Shown here in pieces: positions 18,317 through 26,461 of a stretch of DNA of 56,243 nt; within the stretch, counting starts at the first letter, position 1; each line of letters begins with the position of its first letter. The stretch lies in assembly GCA_030524475.1 (NCBI GenBank), contig JAUNGO010000006.1, positions 1-56,243 on the forward strand, in the 5' to 3' direction. This DNA comes from Eggerthellaceae bacterium. Its GTDB lineage: Bacteria; Actinomycetota; Coriobacteriia; Coriobacteriales; Eggerthellaceae. The translations under genes were made by a program, and so were the position numbers. Below the pieces are notes generated by a model, which was not told where the DNA came from, did not search any database, and saw only the letters and a program-made list of their open reading frames with translations.

Positions 18317-20068
18317 CTAGCGGATCGCCTTGAGGCGGCGGCGTAGGGCGACCGCCAGGGCGCTCGCCGCAGCGGCGAGAGCCGCAAAGCCTGCGAGCGG
18401 CGCGGCGTCGTCGCCCGTTTGGGGAAGGGCGCGGACGCTCGCCGCCGGCTGCTCGTCGCCTCGGGCCGGCGAGGCCTGGGCGAGCGACTGGGCGACGGCG
18501 TAGTCGGCCTGGGCGATCGCGAGGTCCTCGAGGGCCTGGTCGCGGCCGGCCTGCGCGGCGTCGACGCCGCCGCCGGCGTCGCCTTGGCCCGCCGCGGGGG
18601 AGCCCCCGGCCTGCGCGCCCTGCCCGGGCGCCGCCGGCGCGCCGATGGCGGCCCTGAGCGCGGCGACGTAGGCCTCAAGCGCGGAGGCGTACTCGTTGAC
18701 GGTCATGCCGGCGCCCGAGGGGTCGCGGTAGCCGAACTCCTCCGCCCACGCGCTGCTCGAGCTGTTGAGGGCGATGGCCGCCAGCTGGAAGTCGGCCACC
18801 GTGTTCAGGTAGTGGCCCGTCCGCGCGTAGAGGTCGGGGTAGGCCTTATACACCTCGACGGCGCTCATCTTCGCCAAGGCGGGGTTTTTCGCCACGGCCT
18901 CGTCCCACGCCCGCTTCTCGGCGTGGTACCAGCCTTGCTGGGGGTCGTCCGTGTGCGCGGCGATGTTCTCCGCGTTGCCCCAGTACAGGTTGCTGGCCTG
19001 CTCGAGGAACTGGCCGTTGTGCTCGAACCTCTGCGCTACGTAGTCGGCCTGGGCCTGGGCCATGGCCAAAAGCTCGTAGGTCACCTTGTACTCGGGCAGC
19101 CCGGCCGAGGCGCGCAGGGCGTTGAGCTCGCGCAGCTGCTCGACGGCGGCGAGCATGTTGGCGAGGCTGGTGGCGCTCGCCTCGCCGCCCCTGTCCACGT
19201 AGCCGGCGTACGCGCAGTTCTCCAGGATGTCGAGCGCGGCGTCCGCCCCGACGCTCTCGTAGAAGGCGAAGGCGCCCTGGTCGTATCGCGCCTGGGCCTG
19301 CTCGGCGGTCAGCCCGGCTGTTGCCGCCGCGCCCGCCGGGGTCGGGGCGTCGCCCGCGGCCGGCGCGTTGGTGCGGGCCTCGGCCGTTTGCTTGGCGCCG
19401 TTCGCGGCCGGCACGGCGGCGTCGGCCCCGGCCGCCGGCTGCTTGGCGCCGTCGGCTTCCTGTGCGGCGGCCTGCGCCTTCGCGCCGGCGCTCGCCGCGG
19501 CGGGCTCGGTCTCGGCGACGGCCTCGGCTTCGGCGTCGCCCTGCGCGCCTTGGGCAGCGGAAGGGGCTTCCTGCGTTGCGTCGATGCCTGCCGCCGCGGC
19601 AGCGTTCGGCGCGCCCGCCCGCCCGCCCTCGGTCGGCTCGGCGCTTTCGCTGGTCGGCTCGGCGCCCTGCGCTTCCGCGCCAGCTTGCGCGAGCTGGGCG
19701 CTGCCGGCGGCGGGTCCTTCCGCGTCGCCGGGCGCTGCCTGCGCGGCCTGCGCGGTCTGCGCCTGGCTTTCCTCTTCAGCTAAGCGTTGTTCCGCCTGGT
19801 CGTAGGCGCCCTGCGCCTCGGCGAGCCGGTCGGCGGCGTCGTCGAGCGTCAAGGGCGCCTGCCCAGAGCCCTCTTGCAGGGAGGCGGCCTCCCCTGCGTC
19901 GGGGTTGCCGCTCTCGCCGGGCTCACTGGCGAAGGCCGTATCGGCGCCGGCGATCCCCATAGGCACGAGCAGCCCCGCGGTCAGCCCCAGCGCGGCGACG
20001 CCGCGGGCGGCGCGTCTTCGAGGGGCGCGCGGGGCGGCGGCGTGGGCGGCGTGGTTTCGGTTTTGCAT
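18317..20068 (-). CDS. LPXTG-anchored CAP-domain surface protein
   Basis: 583 residues from the ATG with AAAGGAACTGCC upstream; the frame extends 15 codons further but without a ribosome site. A signal peptide (about 1-46, ending DTAFA) leads into a very Ala/Glu/Gln/Pro-rich low-complexity region (50-280). A CAP/SCP-PR1-like domain follows (about 300-460; LRELNALRASAGLPEY, RFEHNG, NIAAHT, RTGHYLN). The C-terminus has LPQTG at 548-552, a hydrophobic helix and an Arg/Lys tail, the sortase signal. It is therefore probably a wall-anchored surface protein. Ligand unknown. Confidence 0.85.
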   Translation of the reverse strand: MQNRNHAAHAAAPRAPRRRAARGVAALGLTAGLLVPMGIAGADTAFASEPGESGNPDAGEAASLQEGSGQAPLTLDDAADRLAEAQGAYDQAEQRLAEEESQAQTAQAAQAAPGDAEGPAAGSAQLAQAGAEAQGAEPTSESAEPTEGGRAGAPNAAAAAGIDATQEAPSAAQGAQGDAEAEAVAETEPAAASAGAKAQAAAQEADGAKQPAAGADAAVPAANGAKQTAEARTNAPAAGDAPTPAGAAATAGLTAEQAQARYDQGAFAFYESVGADAALDILENCAYAGYVDRGGEASATSLANMLAAVEQLRELNALRASAGLPEYKVTYELLAMAQAQADYVAQRFEHNGQFLEQASNLYWGNAENIAAHTDDPQQGWYHAEKRAWDEAVAKNPALAKMSAVEVYKAYPDLYARTGHYLNTVADFQLAAIALNSSSSAWAEEFGYRDPSGAGMTVNEYASALEAYVAALRAAIGAPAAPGQGAQAGGSPAAGQGDAGGGVDAAQAGRDQALEDLAIAQADYAVAQSLAQASPARGDEQPAASVRALPQTGDDAAPLAGFAALAAAASALAVALRRRLKAIR

Positions 20069-20245
20069 GGCAGTTCCTTTCTCTAAGGGTTGCTTTTGGC
20101 AACACCGACCCAAGCCCAGGATGTTTGGGCCGGTAGATGCTTAAGAAAATGGGAGGATGGGCGGGTTAACCGCTGGCTAGCGGCTGCGGCCAACGAGGCC
20201 GCGTCGCGCGGTCAGCCCACGTGCGGCTGTCGTCTTGCGGGAGCG

Positions 20246-20476
20246 CTACTCGCTCGACGCGGGGCGCGGCGCATCTTCGAGCGCGTCTTCAACAGCTTCG
20301 TTGAATGTCTGGACCGCTTCTTCCGACGCATCTGCGATCGCGATGATTCCGTCGTCGATGCTCGCCGGCGTTGACGTTCGGTACAGCGAGAAGCCGATTG
20401 CGAAGGCAAGAAACATCACGGCGAGCATGGTGGCCACAACGTGTTTACACTCGATGGAGAGGGGGAGGCTTTTCAT
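20246..20476 (-). CDS. Small single-pass membrane protein
   Basis: 76 residues, ATG preceded by AAAGGAACTTCCCC. One membrane helix (VVATMLAVMFLAFAIGF, about 13-29) is followed by an acidic C-terminal tail. It lies 39 bases after the 305-residue membrane protein gene, same strand, so probably the same operon. No family recognised. Confidence 0.6.
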   Translation of the reverse strand: MKSLPLSIECKHVVATMLAVMFLAFAIGFSLYRTSTPASIDDGIIAIADASEEAVQTFNEAVEDALEDAPRPASSE

Positions 20477-20515
20477 GGGGAAGTTCCTTTCGATGGTGTG
20501 GTTTCGGGCGGTTGT

Positions 20516-21433
20516 TTAAGCGTTTCGCATGGCCGCAAAGCAGAGCGGGATCATGAGGGGCAGCAGCACGACGGCAAGGGCAAGGCCGAGGATCATGACA
20601 GCGACCGAGAGGGCCAATGCCGCTGCAACAACAAGGGCGGCGATTGCTGCGGGGACGGTGATCGCAGACGTGGTCACGGCAGCGGTCAACATGACCCAGC
20701 GTGCCGTGGGTCTCATGCGCAGGGCGTTTGCGGCTCGGCGGATGCGACCGCGCTTGTTCGGTTTGCAGCGCAGCGAGCCGAAAACGGCGCAGACCACGGT
20801 GCAAACCACGATTGAGAAGAGCACAACGGCAAGGAGCTCAGCCGTGTCTTCTTGTGCGCATCCGAAGGGGTACTCGTCGTAAAAGGGAATTCCAATTAAG
20901 CGCTCGTTCAAAACGACGATGATGCGCGCGAGGACATGCAGCGTTACGCTGAGGGCGAAACCCACCGAGCTAACCCAAAGCAGGGCGGCTTGCGCGAAGC
21001 GAGCTGCTGGTTTGGCCGCGAAGGCCGCTACCCGCGCGTCTTTCGTCAGCTTCGCGGTGTTCATCACGAAGCGCATGAACAGGAAGGCCATCATCAACAG
21101 CGGAACAGCAACCTGCGTGTATCCGAGCGCGTCGGGCAAACCGTCTTCGATACCCAGAAGGTATGCGTAGAGTTGCGTGTCGGCGGCGTTGAACATGAGG
21201 ACGTCGAGGATCCACGGCAGCGAAAACGCTCCAGCGGCGAGCAACACGCCGTGTGCAGTCACAACGGCCACCTGTTTGGCGCAAGCAACGCGCTGCGCCC
21301 TCACGGCTTGAGAAGTGCCGCTGGTTGCGGCACACGTCTTCTCGACGTGCAAGATGCCGTCAGTTTCGGCACATGCCTCGAAGTTTCCCGCCTGTGCAAA
21401 GTTCAAACTCGACATTTCAGTAACACCGCTCAC
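20516..21433 (-). CDS. Uncharacterised polytopic membrane protein
   Basis: 305 residues from a GTG with GAGAGG upstream. A hydrophilic N-terminus of about 50 residues is followed by roughly six hydrophobic helices, the last two forming a long Ala/Val/Leu-rich hairpin (245-300). Composition and the Cys pair in the N-terminal part give no clear family. It heads a two-gene operon with the 76-residue protein; with the CAP protein downstream this looks like an envelope cluster. Confidence 0.6.
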   Translation of the reverse strand: MSGVTEMSSLNFAQAGNFEACAETDGILHVEKTCAATSGTSQAVRAQRVACAKQVAVVTAHGVLLAAGAFSLPWILDVLMFNAADTQLYAYLLGIEDGLPDALGYTQVAVPLLMMAFLFMRFVMNTAKLTKDARVAAFAAKPAARFAQAALLWVSSVGFALSVTLHVLARIIVVLNERLIGIPFYDEYPFGCAQEDTAELLAVVLFSIVVCTVVCAVFGSLRCKPNKRGRIRRAANALRMRPTARWVMLTAAVTTSAITVPAAIAALVVAAALALSVAVMILGLALAVVLLPLMIPLCFAAMRNA

Positions 21434-21646
21434 GACTCGCTCCTCTCGTCCTACATCCCAAAAAAGACAAAGCTAGCGCCAAGGCCAAAGGACCTTTTTC
21501 TTTTTCGTTCGATGTAATAGCTGGATGCTCTTTCTGGGAGACGGTTCTTTCGTTCCCGCTGGTCAAATTATCGATGTAAAATATGCCAAAAACAACGCAA
21601 ACTTTCTCGATCCAGTCTGTTTGGCATTTCGTGTGGAGGAAAGCGT

Positions 21647-23542
21647 ATGCTTGTATATCGCATCATTCCCGAGGTAAAGCGTGAATTCCTCTATTATGAA
21701 GACGAGAGCACAAATTCGTTTTCGCCACTAGAGCCCGAGGGGCACGGTGGCTATCCCGCAGGATACCTTTTGAATAGACTGTTCGGCATTGACACAGATG
21801 AGATGGTTGAACGACACTGCTCTCGGGTTTCCGACGAGGTCGTTTCTATTGAGAACTCATGTTTTTGTCGAATGGATTCGTTCTTCAAAAAGGTGATATC
21901 GAAAATAGACTTTGCTCGTGTGGATTCCTATGTCGACGATCATGAACTCCAAGACGTCTATGACGGCGAGTGGAAAAAAGAAAAATTAAAGAGGGACTAT
22001 CGTCACCTACTGTTCAATTATCGAAGCTTTAACCTTTTGGGCAGTGCGTTTGTGGAAGACAAGAAGCCTCTCGATAACGCAACCGAAGGATTTCTTCGCT
22101 ACTCGCTAGAGAAAATGAAAAAAATGAAGAGTTATTCCTTCGCTTCCTATCTTGAAGGCGAGGACGATTTTCAAAGGCTTCTTCAATCGGCCTTTTATTC
22201 GTTTCAAGAAGGTCTATGTACCATGGCGGAAGCGGAAAGCAAATTGGGTTTTACCGAGGACGACCTTAATGATCTTCGGGAATCGTCTTTTCAAACGGTT
22301 TCGCGCCTTTCTGGCGACAAGCTGCATATGGTTGAAGCTGGCAAAGACTTTGCGAAACTTTTTCGGGAAGTGCTCCAGCAGCATAAGCCTATCCTCGATC
22401 CCCCAGAGGTTTTTCATTGCTTTGAAGAACTCTTAGATAGCTACTGGGTTCCTGCTGGTGAGGCACATAAAAACTCTTCTCTCTGTCTGCTTAATTCGGT
22501 TGCTGAAGATTGGTCTTATGAGATGAGATCTGAAGCTCTTGTCGATTTGCAGAAGAGGAAAGAGCGCAGCCTTGCCGAAGGAACGGGAACGTACGAATTC
22601 TTTCATACGATGTTTCAAGACCCTCAGATGTTCCTCTCTTTCAAAAGTCAACATTTGTCTTTAGAGGCTCAGGAGCTTCTTCAAAAGGTGATGCAATTGC
22701 ACTCTTGGGATATCGGGGGTTATTCCGACAATGCGGTTTCCGAAGTTCTTCAATGGAAGGAAGTGGAGTCAGAAGATGGGTCGTGTGATGATCTCTTCGA
22801 CTTTGAGAGATATTTGAGCAGGTCTATCCTTGTTGCCCTTAAGGCCGACTTGCGCAATACGATGTTCAAGGTTGACGACGTGTTCGATTTGTTCGTTGTG
22901 GCTTGTTACGGAGCAAATTTGTCGAAGGTCAAGCCGCGCGAATGCAAATTGTGCCACAAGATGTTTATTGCTATGCCAGGCGAAAGTACGCCGCAGTACT
23001 GCGAAAACTATAATGAGGACCGCGGAAAAACGTGTCGAGCTGTATCGGATGATCGCGAGGTAATTCCAGGTAAGGTTGATCCTGGAAACAGGAAGACCGA
23101 CATAAAGAGAAAGGGCGATAGGGCAAAACGCAACGAAACCAAGCAATATTTCTGGGAGTTGAGCCGATTTGTTGAAAAAATGGGACAGACGTATCGGTAC
23201 GATAAGCGAATATCAGCCGAGGTGTACTCAGAGTGGCTCAGTTCGATAGGGACGCTCTACGCGAGGCCTTTCGAGAAAGAGTTTTCTGAATGCCCCGAGA
23301 AAGCACCTCACCACTTGATTTGGAGGGGCATTGTGGAAGACAACACCGAACATTTTCGGCAACAACTAGAGGCTCCTGAGGACAATATCCCTGGGCTGTC
23401 GGATTGGAATGGAAGCGTTGCGGTTCCCGCTGATCTTGCGGCAAAGATGCATCGTCTCGCCGCTATGCTGGTGAAAGAAGGGACGTATGCTGATCGCGTC
23501 AAGGGAGTTGGTTCGGGTGAAGACAATTCAAGGTCGCTTTGA
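21647..23542 (+). CDS. Large uncharacterised protein with Cys-cluster (DUF6076-like)
   Basis: 631 residues. The start ATG follows TGGAGGAAAGCGT. The protein is mostly charged and helical; near residues 430-465 it has ECKLCHKMF, later PQYCENYN and KTCRAV, a probable zinc-binding treble-clef-like group, then a basic stretch (RKTDIKRKGDRAKRNETK). This resembles the DUF6076 proteins of gut Actinobacteria and Firmicutes; the name is from memory and unverified. GC content and codon use are clearly lower than in the flanking core genes, and it opens the island that carries the restriction system. Confidence 0.6.
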   Translation: MLVYRIIPEVKREFLYYEDESTNSFSPLEPEGHGGYPAGYLLNRLFGIDTDEMVERHCSRVSDEVVSIENSCFCRMDSFFKKVISKIDFARVDSYVDDHELQDVYDGEWKKEKLKRDYRHLLFNYRSFNLLGSAFVEDKKPLDNATEGFLRYSLEKMKKMKSYSFASYLEGEDDFQRLLQSAFYSFQEGLCTMAEAESKLGFTEDDLNDLRESSFQTVSRLSGDKLHMVEAGKDFAKLFREVLQQHKPILDPPEVFHCFEELLDSYWVPAGEAHKNSSLCLLNSVAEDWSYEMRSEALVDLQKRKERSLAEGTGTYEFFHTMFQDPQMFLSFKSQHLSLEAQELLQKVMQLHSWDIGGYSDNAVSEVLQWKEVESEDGSCDDLFDFERYLSRSILVALKADLRNTMFKVDDVFDLFVVACYGANLSKVKPRECKLCHKMFIAMPGESTPQYCENYNEDRGKTCRAVSDDREVIPGKVDPGNRKTDIKRKGDRAKRNETKQYFWELSRFVEKMGQTYRYDKRISAEVYSEWLSSIGTLYARPFEKEFSECPEKAPHHLIWRGIVEDNTEHFRQQLEAPEDNIPGLSDWNGSVAVPADLAAKMHRLAAMLVKEGTYADRVKGVGSGEDNSRSL

Positions 23543-23875
23543 TCTCGGATGTTTTTGGATTGCGCACCCGTATATCGATCATCGAGGCATTTGGGATGCG
23601 TACGAATCGGGCCTTGAAGGGCAACAGCCTCTTGCTTTGGGTGCGAGAGGCTGCTATTCAGGGTTCGCGCCTCCGTGCCGGTCGTGCTAAAATGCGGTCG
23701 TTCGCAACGCCGAATGCGCCCGGTCTTATCACGTCGGCGGGAATTTCCGCCCAGGGTTTCCCGCAAAACTTAACTCCCACACATTTTCTGCCCCTGTTCT
23801 CTTCACATTAGCCTGCTATAATTAAACCTATCCGTCGGGGTCGTTTCGGACGTAAGCCCAAGGGAGCCATTAAGG
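23543..23875. other. Intergenic region between convergent genes
   Basis: 333 bases with no convincing ORF. It holds a 7-bp hairpin (AGCCTCT/AGAGGCT, about 23624-23650), a near-palindrome GGCGGGAATTTCCGCC (about 23742), and a TATAAT at 23817-23822 on the plus strand. That putative promoter would read antisense into the 3' end of the nuclease-like gene at 23876. Confidence 0.35.
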
Positions 23876-24307
23876 CTAGCACGAGGCACCCGACCGATTT
23901 TTCTTCCACATGGTTCTGATCTGCAACTTCCTTTTCCCGCGTTGGATTGTGACCACATAAATCTTTCCATCTATGTCCTTCTGTAAAAGGAATTTCTTGT
24001 TGCCAAGTTTATCGGTGTCGATCAACTCGCATGAATCAAAGTCGTTAAGCACTTTAGGTATACATGCGAAGTCATCAGGAGTGATTGTCCGCTGACCACG
24101 CTCTTCTTCTGCCACACCATGCTTTCGCTTTATATGACGTATGTCGCTATCGGTGATGAACACCAACACCAGTTCATCTTCCAGGAATGGTCGTAATGCG
24201 TCTACGAGCTTCTCGCTCACGTCAATGCCGATGTTAACTTTTGCGTCGCTGCCTTCCCAGATACTTTCAGCAGCGCCAACGAGCAATGATTCTTCGGGAT
24301 AACTCAT
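23876..24307 (-). CDS. PBECR-type (barnase/EndoU/ColicinE5-like) nuclease domain protein
   Basis: 143 residues. The pattern DSDIRHIKRKHG (53-64), ERGQRTITPDDFACIP (69-84) and the C-terminal GKRKLQIRTMWKK matches the phage barnase-EndoU-ColicinE5/D-RelE-like nuclease superfamily, with His58/His63 and the basic C-terminal residues as likely active-site elements. Such domains are normally fused to phage head or polymorphic-toxin proteins; here it is a free-standing small protein without a signal. A cognate immunity partner is not obvious; the two decayed small genes directly upstream on the same strand are candidates. Assignment from motif memory, moderate. Confidence 0.6.
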   Translation of the reverse strand: MSYPEESLLVGAAESIWEGSDAKVNIGIDVSEKLVDALRPFLEDELVLVFITDSDIRHIKRKHGVAEEERGQRTITPDDFACIPKVLNDFDSCELIDTDKLGNKKFLLQKDIDGKIYVVTIQRGKRKLQIRTMWKKNRSGASC

Positions 24308-24325
24308 GGTTTGCTCATTCTTCTA

Positions 24326-24644
24326 CTATGACAACAAACGACCGACCATTTGCGAGACAAACGGGAGAGTCGTCCTTCCTATCTTGCTTGCATTTTCTAC
24401 CATCTCAGCCACTTTCTTCAGGAGATAGCGAACTTACCTATTTTCTTTTCAGATATAGCATCATTTAATTCAGCAATGGCCATTCCTGCTTCACGCTTCT
24501 CATTTTCTTTTAAGTTGCTTTTACGAATGCATTTCATTACTGCCGTTAAGGTTATCGTGTTCGACGCCGCGGCACTTGCTTCATTCGTTGCTGCCGCTTC
24601 AATTACGGGGCTATTGTTGAACGTCGGGTTTATTGAATGTTCAT
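24326..24644 (-). pseudogene. Frameshifted small gene 2 of the LlaJI operon tail
   Basis: From an ATG at 24644 the frame stops after MNIQ, but a one-base shift opens a frame containing INPTFNNSPVIEAAATNEAS, SNLKENEKREAGMAIAELND and SEKKIGKF. A second shift continues as LKKVAEMVENASKIGRTTL...MVGRLLS to a TAG at 24326. Total length 319 is not a multiple of three. The Asn/Ser/Ala-rich start and helical end look like a small soluble protein of about 105 residues. Not recognised. It is either a decaying gene or holds indel errors in the assembly. Confidence 0.5.
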
Positions 24645-25016
24645 GGCGTTGCTCTCATCCTCTAATGTACCATCGATATAGGTTCTGGCCTCATTCGTCG
24701 GTTCATAGTTATAGACTTCATCGTCTGCCCAGAGTGCATCCGGCAAGCCGTTTCGGCTCAATCCCCGAAAGTCCTCCGTTCGGGCAACGCCTTCGTCGAA
24801 AAAGACACCTTTCCCTTCCTGCCTTATGAAGTTGTCTGTTGGTGACTACCGCGCCAATCAACTCATCGGCTTTGTCGCTGATGTATTCATATTTGCATCT
24901 TGCTTCTTTGTCTCTTGATAATGCCTTACTCTTTTGGTTGTAGCATCGAAAACGAAAATCATCACAAAGCTTTGGTCCCAATCGGTCCGCATACCATCAT
25001 TCCAAAGACCGATCAT
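24630..25016 (-). pseudogene. Frameshifted small gene 1 following LlaJI R2
   Basis: An ATG at 25016 overlaps the McrC-like stop as ATGA. The frame reads MIGLWNDGMRTDWDQS...FVMIFVFDATTKRV, then stops early. A protein-like stretch (KYEYISDKADELIGAVVTN) continues in a neighbouring frame, and the original frame resumes with DNFIRQEGKGVFFDEGVART...LPDALWADDEVYNYEPTNEA to a TAA at 24630. Start and end are in the same frame, so two compensating shifts are needed (near 24925 and 24825). The restored product is about 128 residues, not recognised. Position shows it belongs to the restriction operon. Confidence 0.55.
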
Positions 25017-26461
25017 TCTGATAACCGTCTAATCTCCTCCATCCCCATACTCTTATTCTCCAAATAGCAATCCCAAATCTTCTCTACTGGAACCAGCCAC
25101 ATCTTCACATCGTTTGTGAATGGCTCCGGCATCTGTTCAAACACATCCAAGAACTCGACCTTGCCCGCAAGACGCATATCTTCATCTTCGCAGGGCACCA
25201 AGAATGCATTCACAACGTGGTCGAAACCACAGTTCTTAATCAACTCTTTATAGGCAGACTGGTATAAATACTGCTTTGTGATGGAGCCAAGGTCGGGCAC
25301 ATTACGCGGTTTGCCTTTAAGTGAAGGGGAATAGTATTTGGCATCCAAAATGGCGAAAGTATCTGCACTATCGCCTTCGCCCCAAAGAGTCACGATGTCG
25401 GGAATCAGTGTGTCGCTCTCTCCGCTAAGCCTAAAGCCTTCGCCGTCGTATACGTACCACTTTGGGGAGGGGATGATCTCTATTAACTTTTCATCGCGTT
25501 GCTCCCGTAAACCAGATGGCAGCTTTATCGGAAGCTTGCTCAGTCGCCTGCCAGCCATGTCGTCAAAAGCTATCTTGCAACCCTCTTCCCATATGTGATA
25601 GAACGATGATGTTCCAAGGCAAGTGATGTTGTTGGACTCAACAAACGCCTCATCGTCATTGATATAACGGCGAAGCATTACCAGCAACTCCTGCTTCCAG
25701 GTTATGAACTGTACGCTGCTTTCGCGCTCAAGCTGGTAGTCTATGAATGGCTTCTCTCCGAAATCTTCCACAGGTTCGTCGCTCAACTCAATTGGGTCTA
25801 GCGCCAGAAGATCCGCAAGCCCGCTTTTTTCCATGAACTTCGAGCATTCCGTCAGTACGCTCTTGTGCAGCCTGGTCACGTAATCGGAATTGTCCTGAGT
25901 GAGTTTCCCTGTCTCATATTCAAGATAAACAGGTTTGCCGTTCTTCAAATGCGGATGATGGAAGTTGATGGTTCTATCCCAAGATATAGCGCCGCTGCCA
26001 TTTATCTCGTATTCCTTTTGATGATTGGTGTATATCCCGTATTCGCCATACATTTCCAGTAACGCCAGCATTAAGGCAACTTTGTCATTTTGGCGCAGTC
26101 CTTCTTCAGTCAGCGCGGCCATTTGGGATATGCCCCCTGATGACTTTCTGATCGCTCGCAGAACTTGGCGTATCTGCTCAAACGTCGGCTGCCTCTTCCT
26201 GAAATATTTCGGATAGACCACCAGGACAAGTTCGTCGCAAATGGCCAAGCCCACATAGACGAACTGGTATTTGCCGCGAAGGCCCTCTTCTTCGTAGATC
26301 GTCTTTAGTTCTTGCGAATCGCTCCCATTCTTCAGCTTGAGCACACCGAGCGTTGTCAGCATCTCAATGAATTGCTTTGCCCTCTCAAGCGAAACATCCA
26401 GCTTTTGGGACAGTTCTGGCGGAGTGTATGCGTCTAGTTCCCTGATGAATACCTGTCGCAT
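25013..26461 (-). CDS. LlaJI/McrC-like restriction subunit (R2)
   Basis: 482 residues. The C-terminal half carries a PD-(D/E)xK-type centre, IPDIVTLWG...AILDAKYY at about 351-375, as in McrC and LlaJI.R2. The N-terminal half is a winged-helix-like recognition part (ELSQKLDVSLERAKQFIEML). It is the nuclease subunit expected to work with the McrB-like motor directly upstream; start ATG and the upstream stop share one base (TAATG). Target choice follows the two methyltransferases in the same operon. Confidence 0.8.
   Translation of the reverse strand: MRQVFIRELDAYTPPELSQKLDVSLERAKQFIEMLTTLGVLKLKNGSDSQELKTIYEEEGLRGKYQFVYVGLAICDELVLVVYPKYFRKRQPTFEQIRQVLRAIRKSSGGISQMAALTEEGLRQNDKVALMLALLEMYGEYGIYTNHQKEYEINGSGAISWDRTINFHHPHLKNGKPVYLEYETGKLTQDNSDYVTRLHKSVLTECSKFMEKSGLADLLALDPIELSDEPVEDFGEKPFIDYQLERESSVQFITWKQELLVMLRRYINDDEAFVESNNITCLGTSSFYHIWEEGCKIAFDDMAGRRLSKLPIKLPSGLREQRDEKLIEIIPSPKWYVYDGEGFRLSGESDTLIPDIVTLWGEGDSADTFAILDAKYYSPSLKGKPRNVPDLGSITKQYLYQSAYKELIKNCGFDHVVNAFLVPCEDEDMRLAGKVEFLDVFEQMPEPFTNDVKMWLVPVEKIWDCYLENKSMGMEEIRRLSE

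Noticed and set aside
23823..23900. tmRNA- or SRP-like RNA after the TATAAT at 23817
   Set aside because: A GTCGGG/CCCGAC pairing exists, but no tag frame, CCA end or conserved SRP loop is present.
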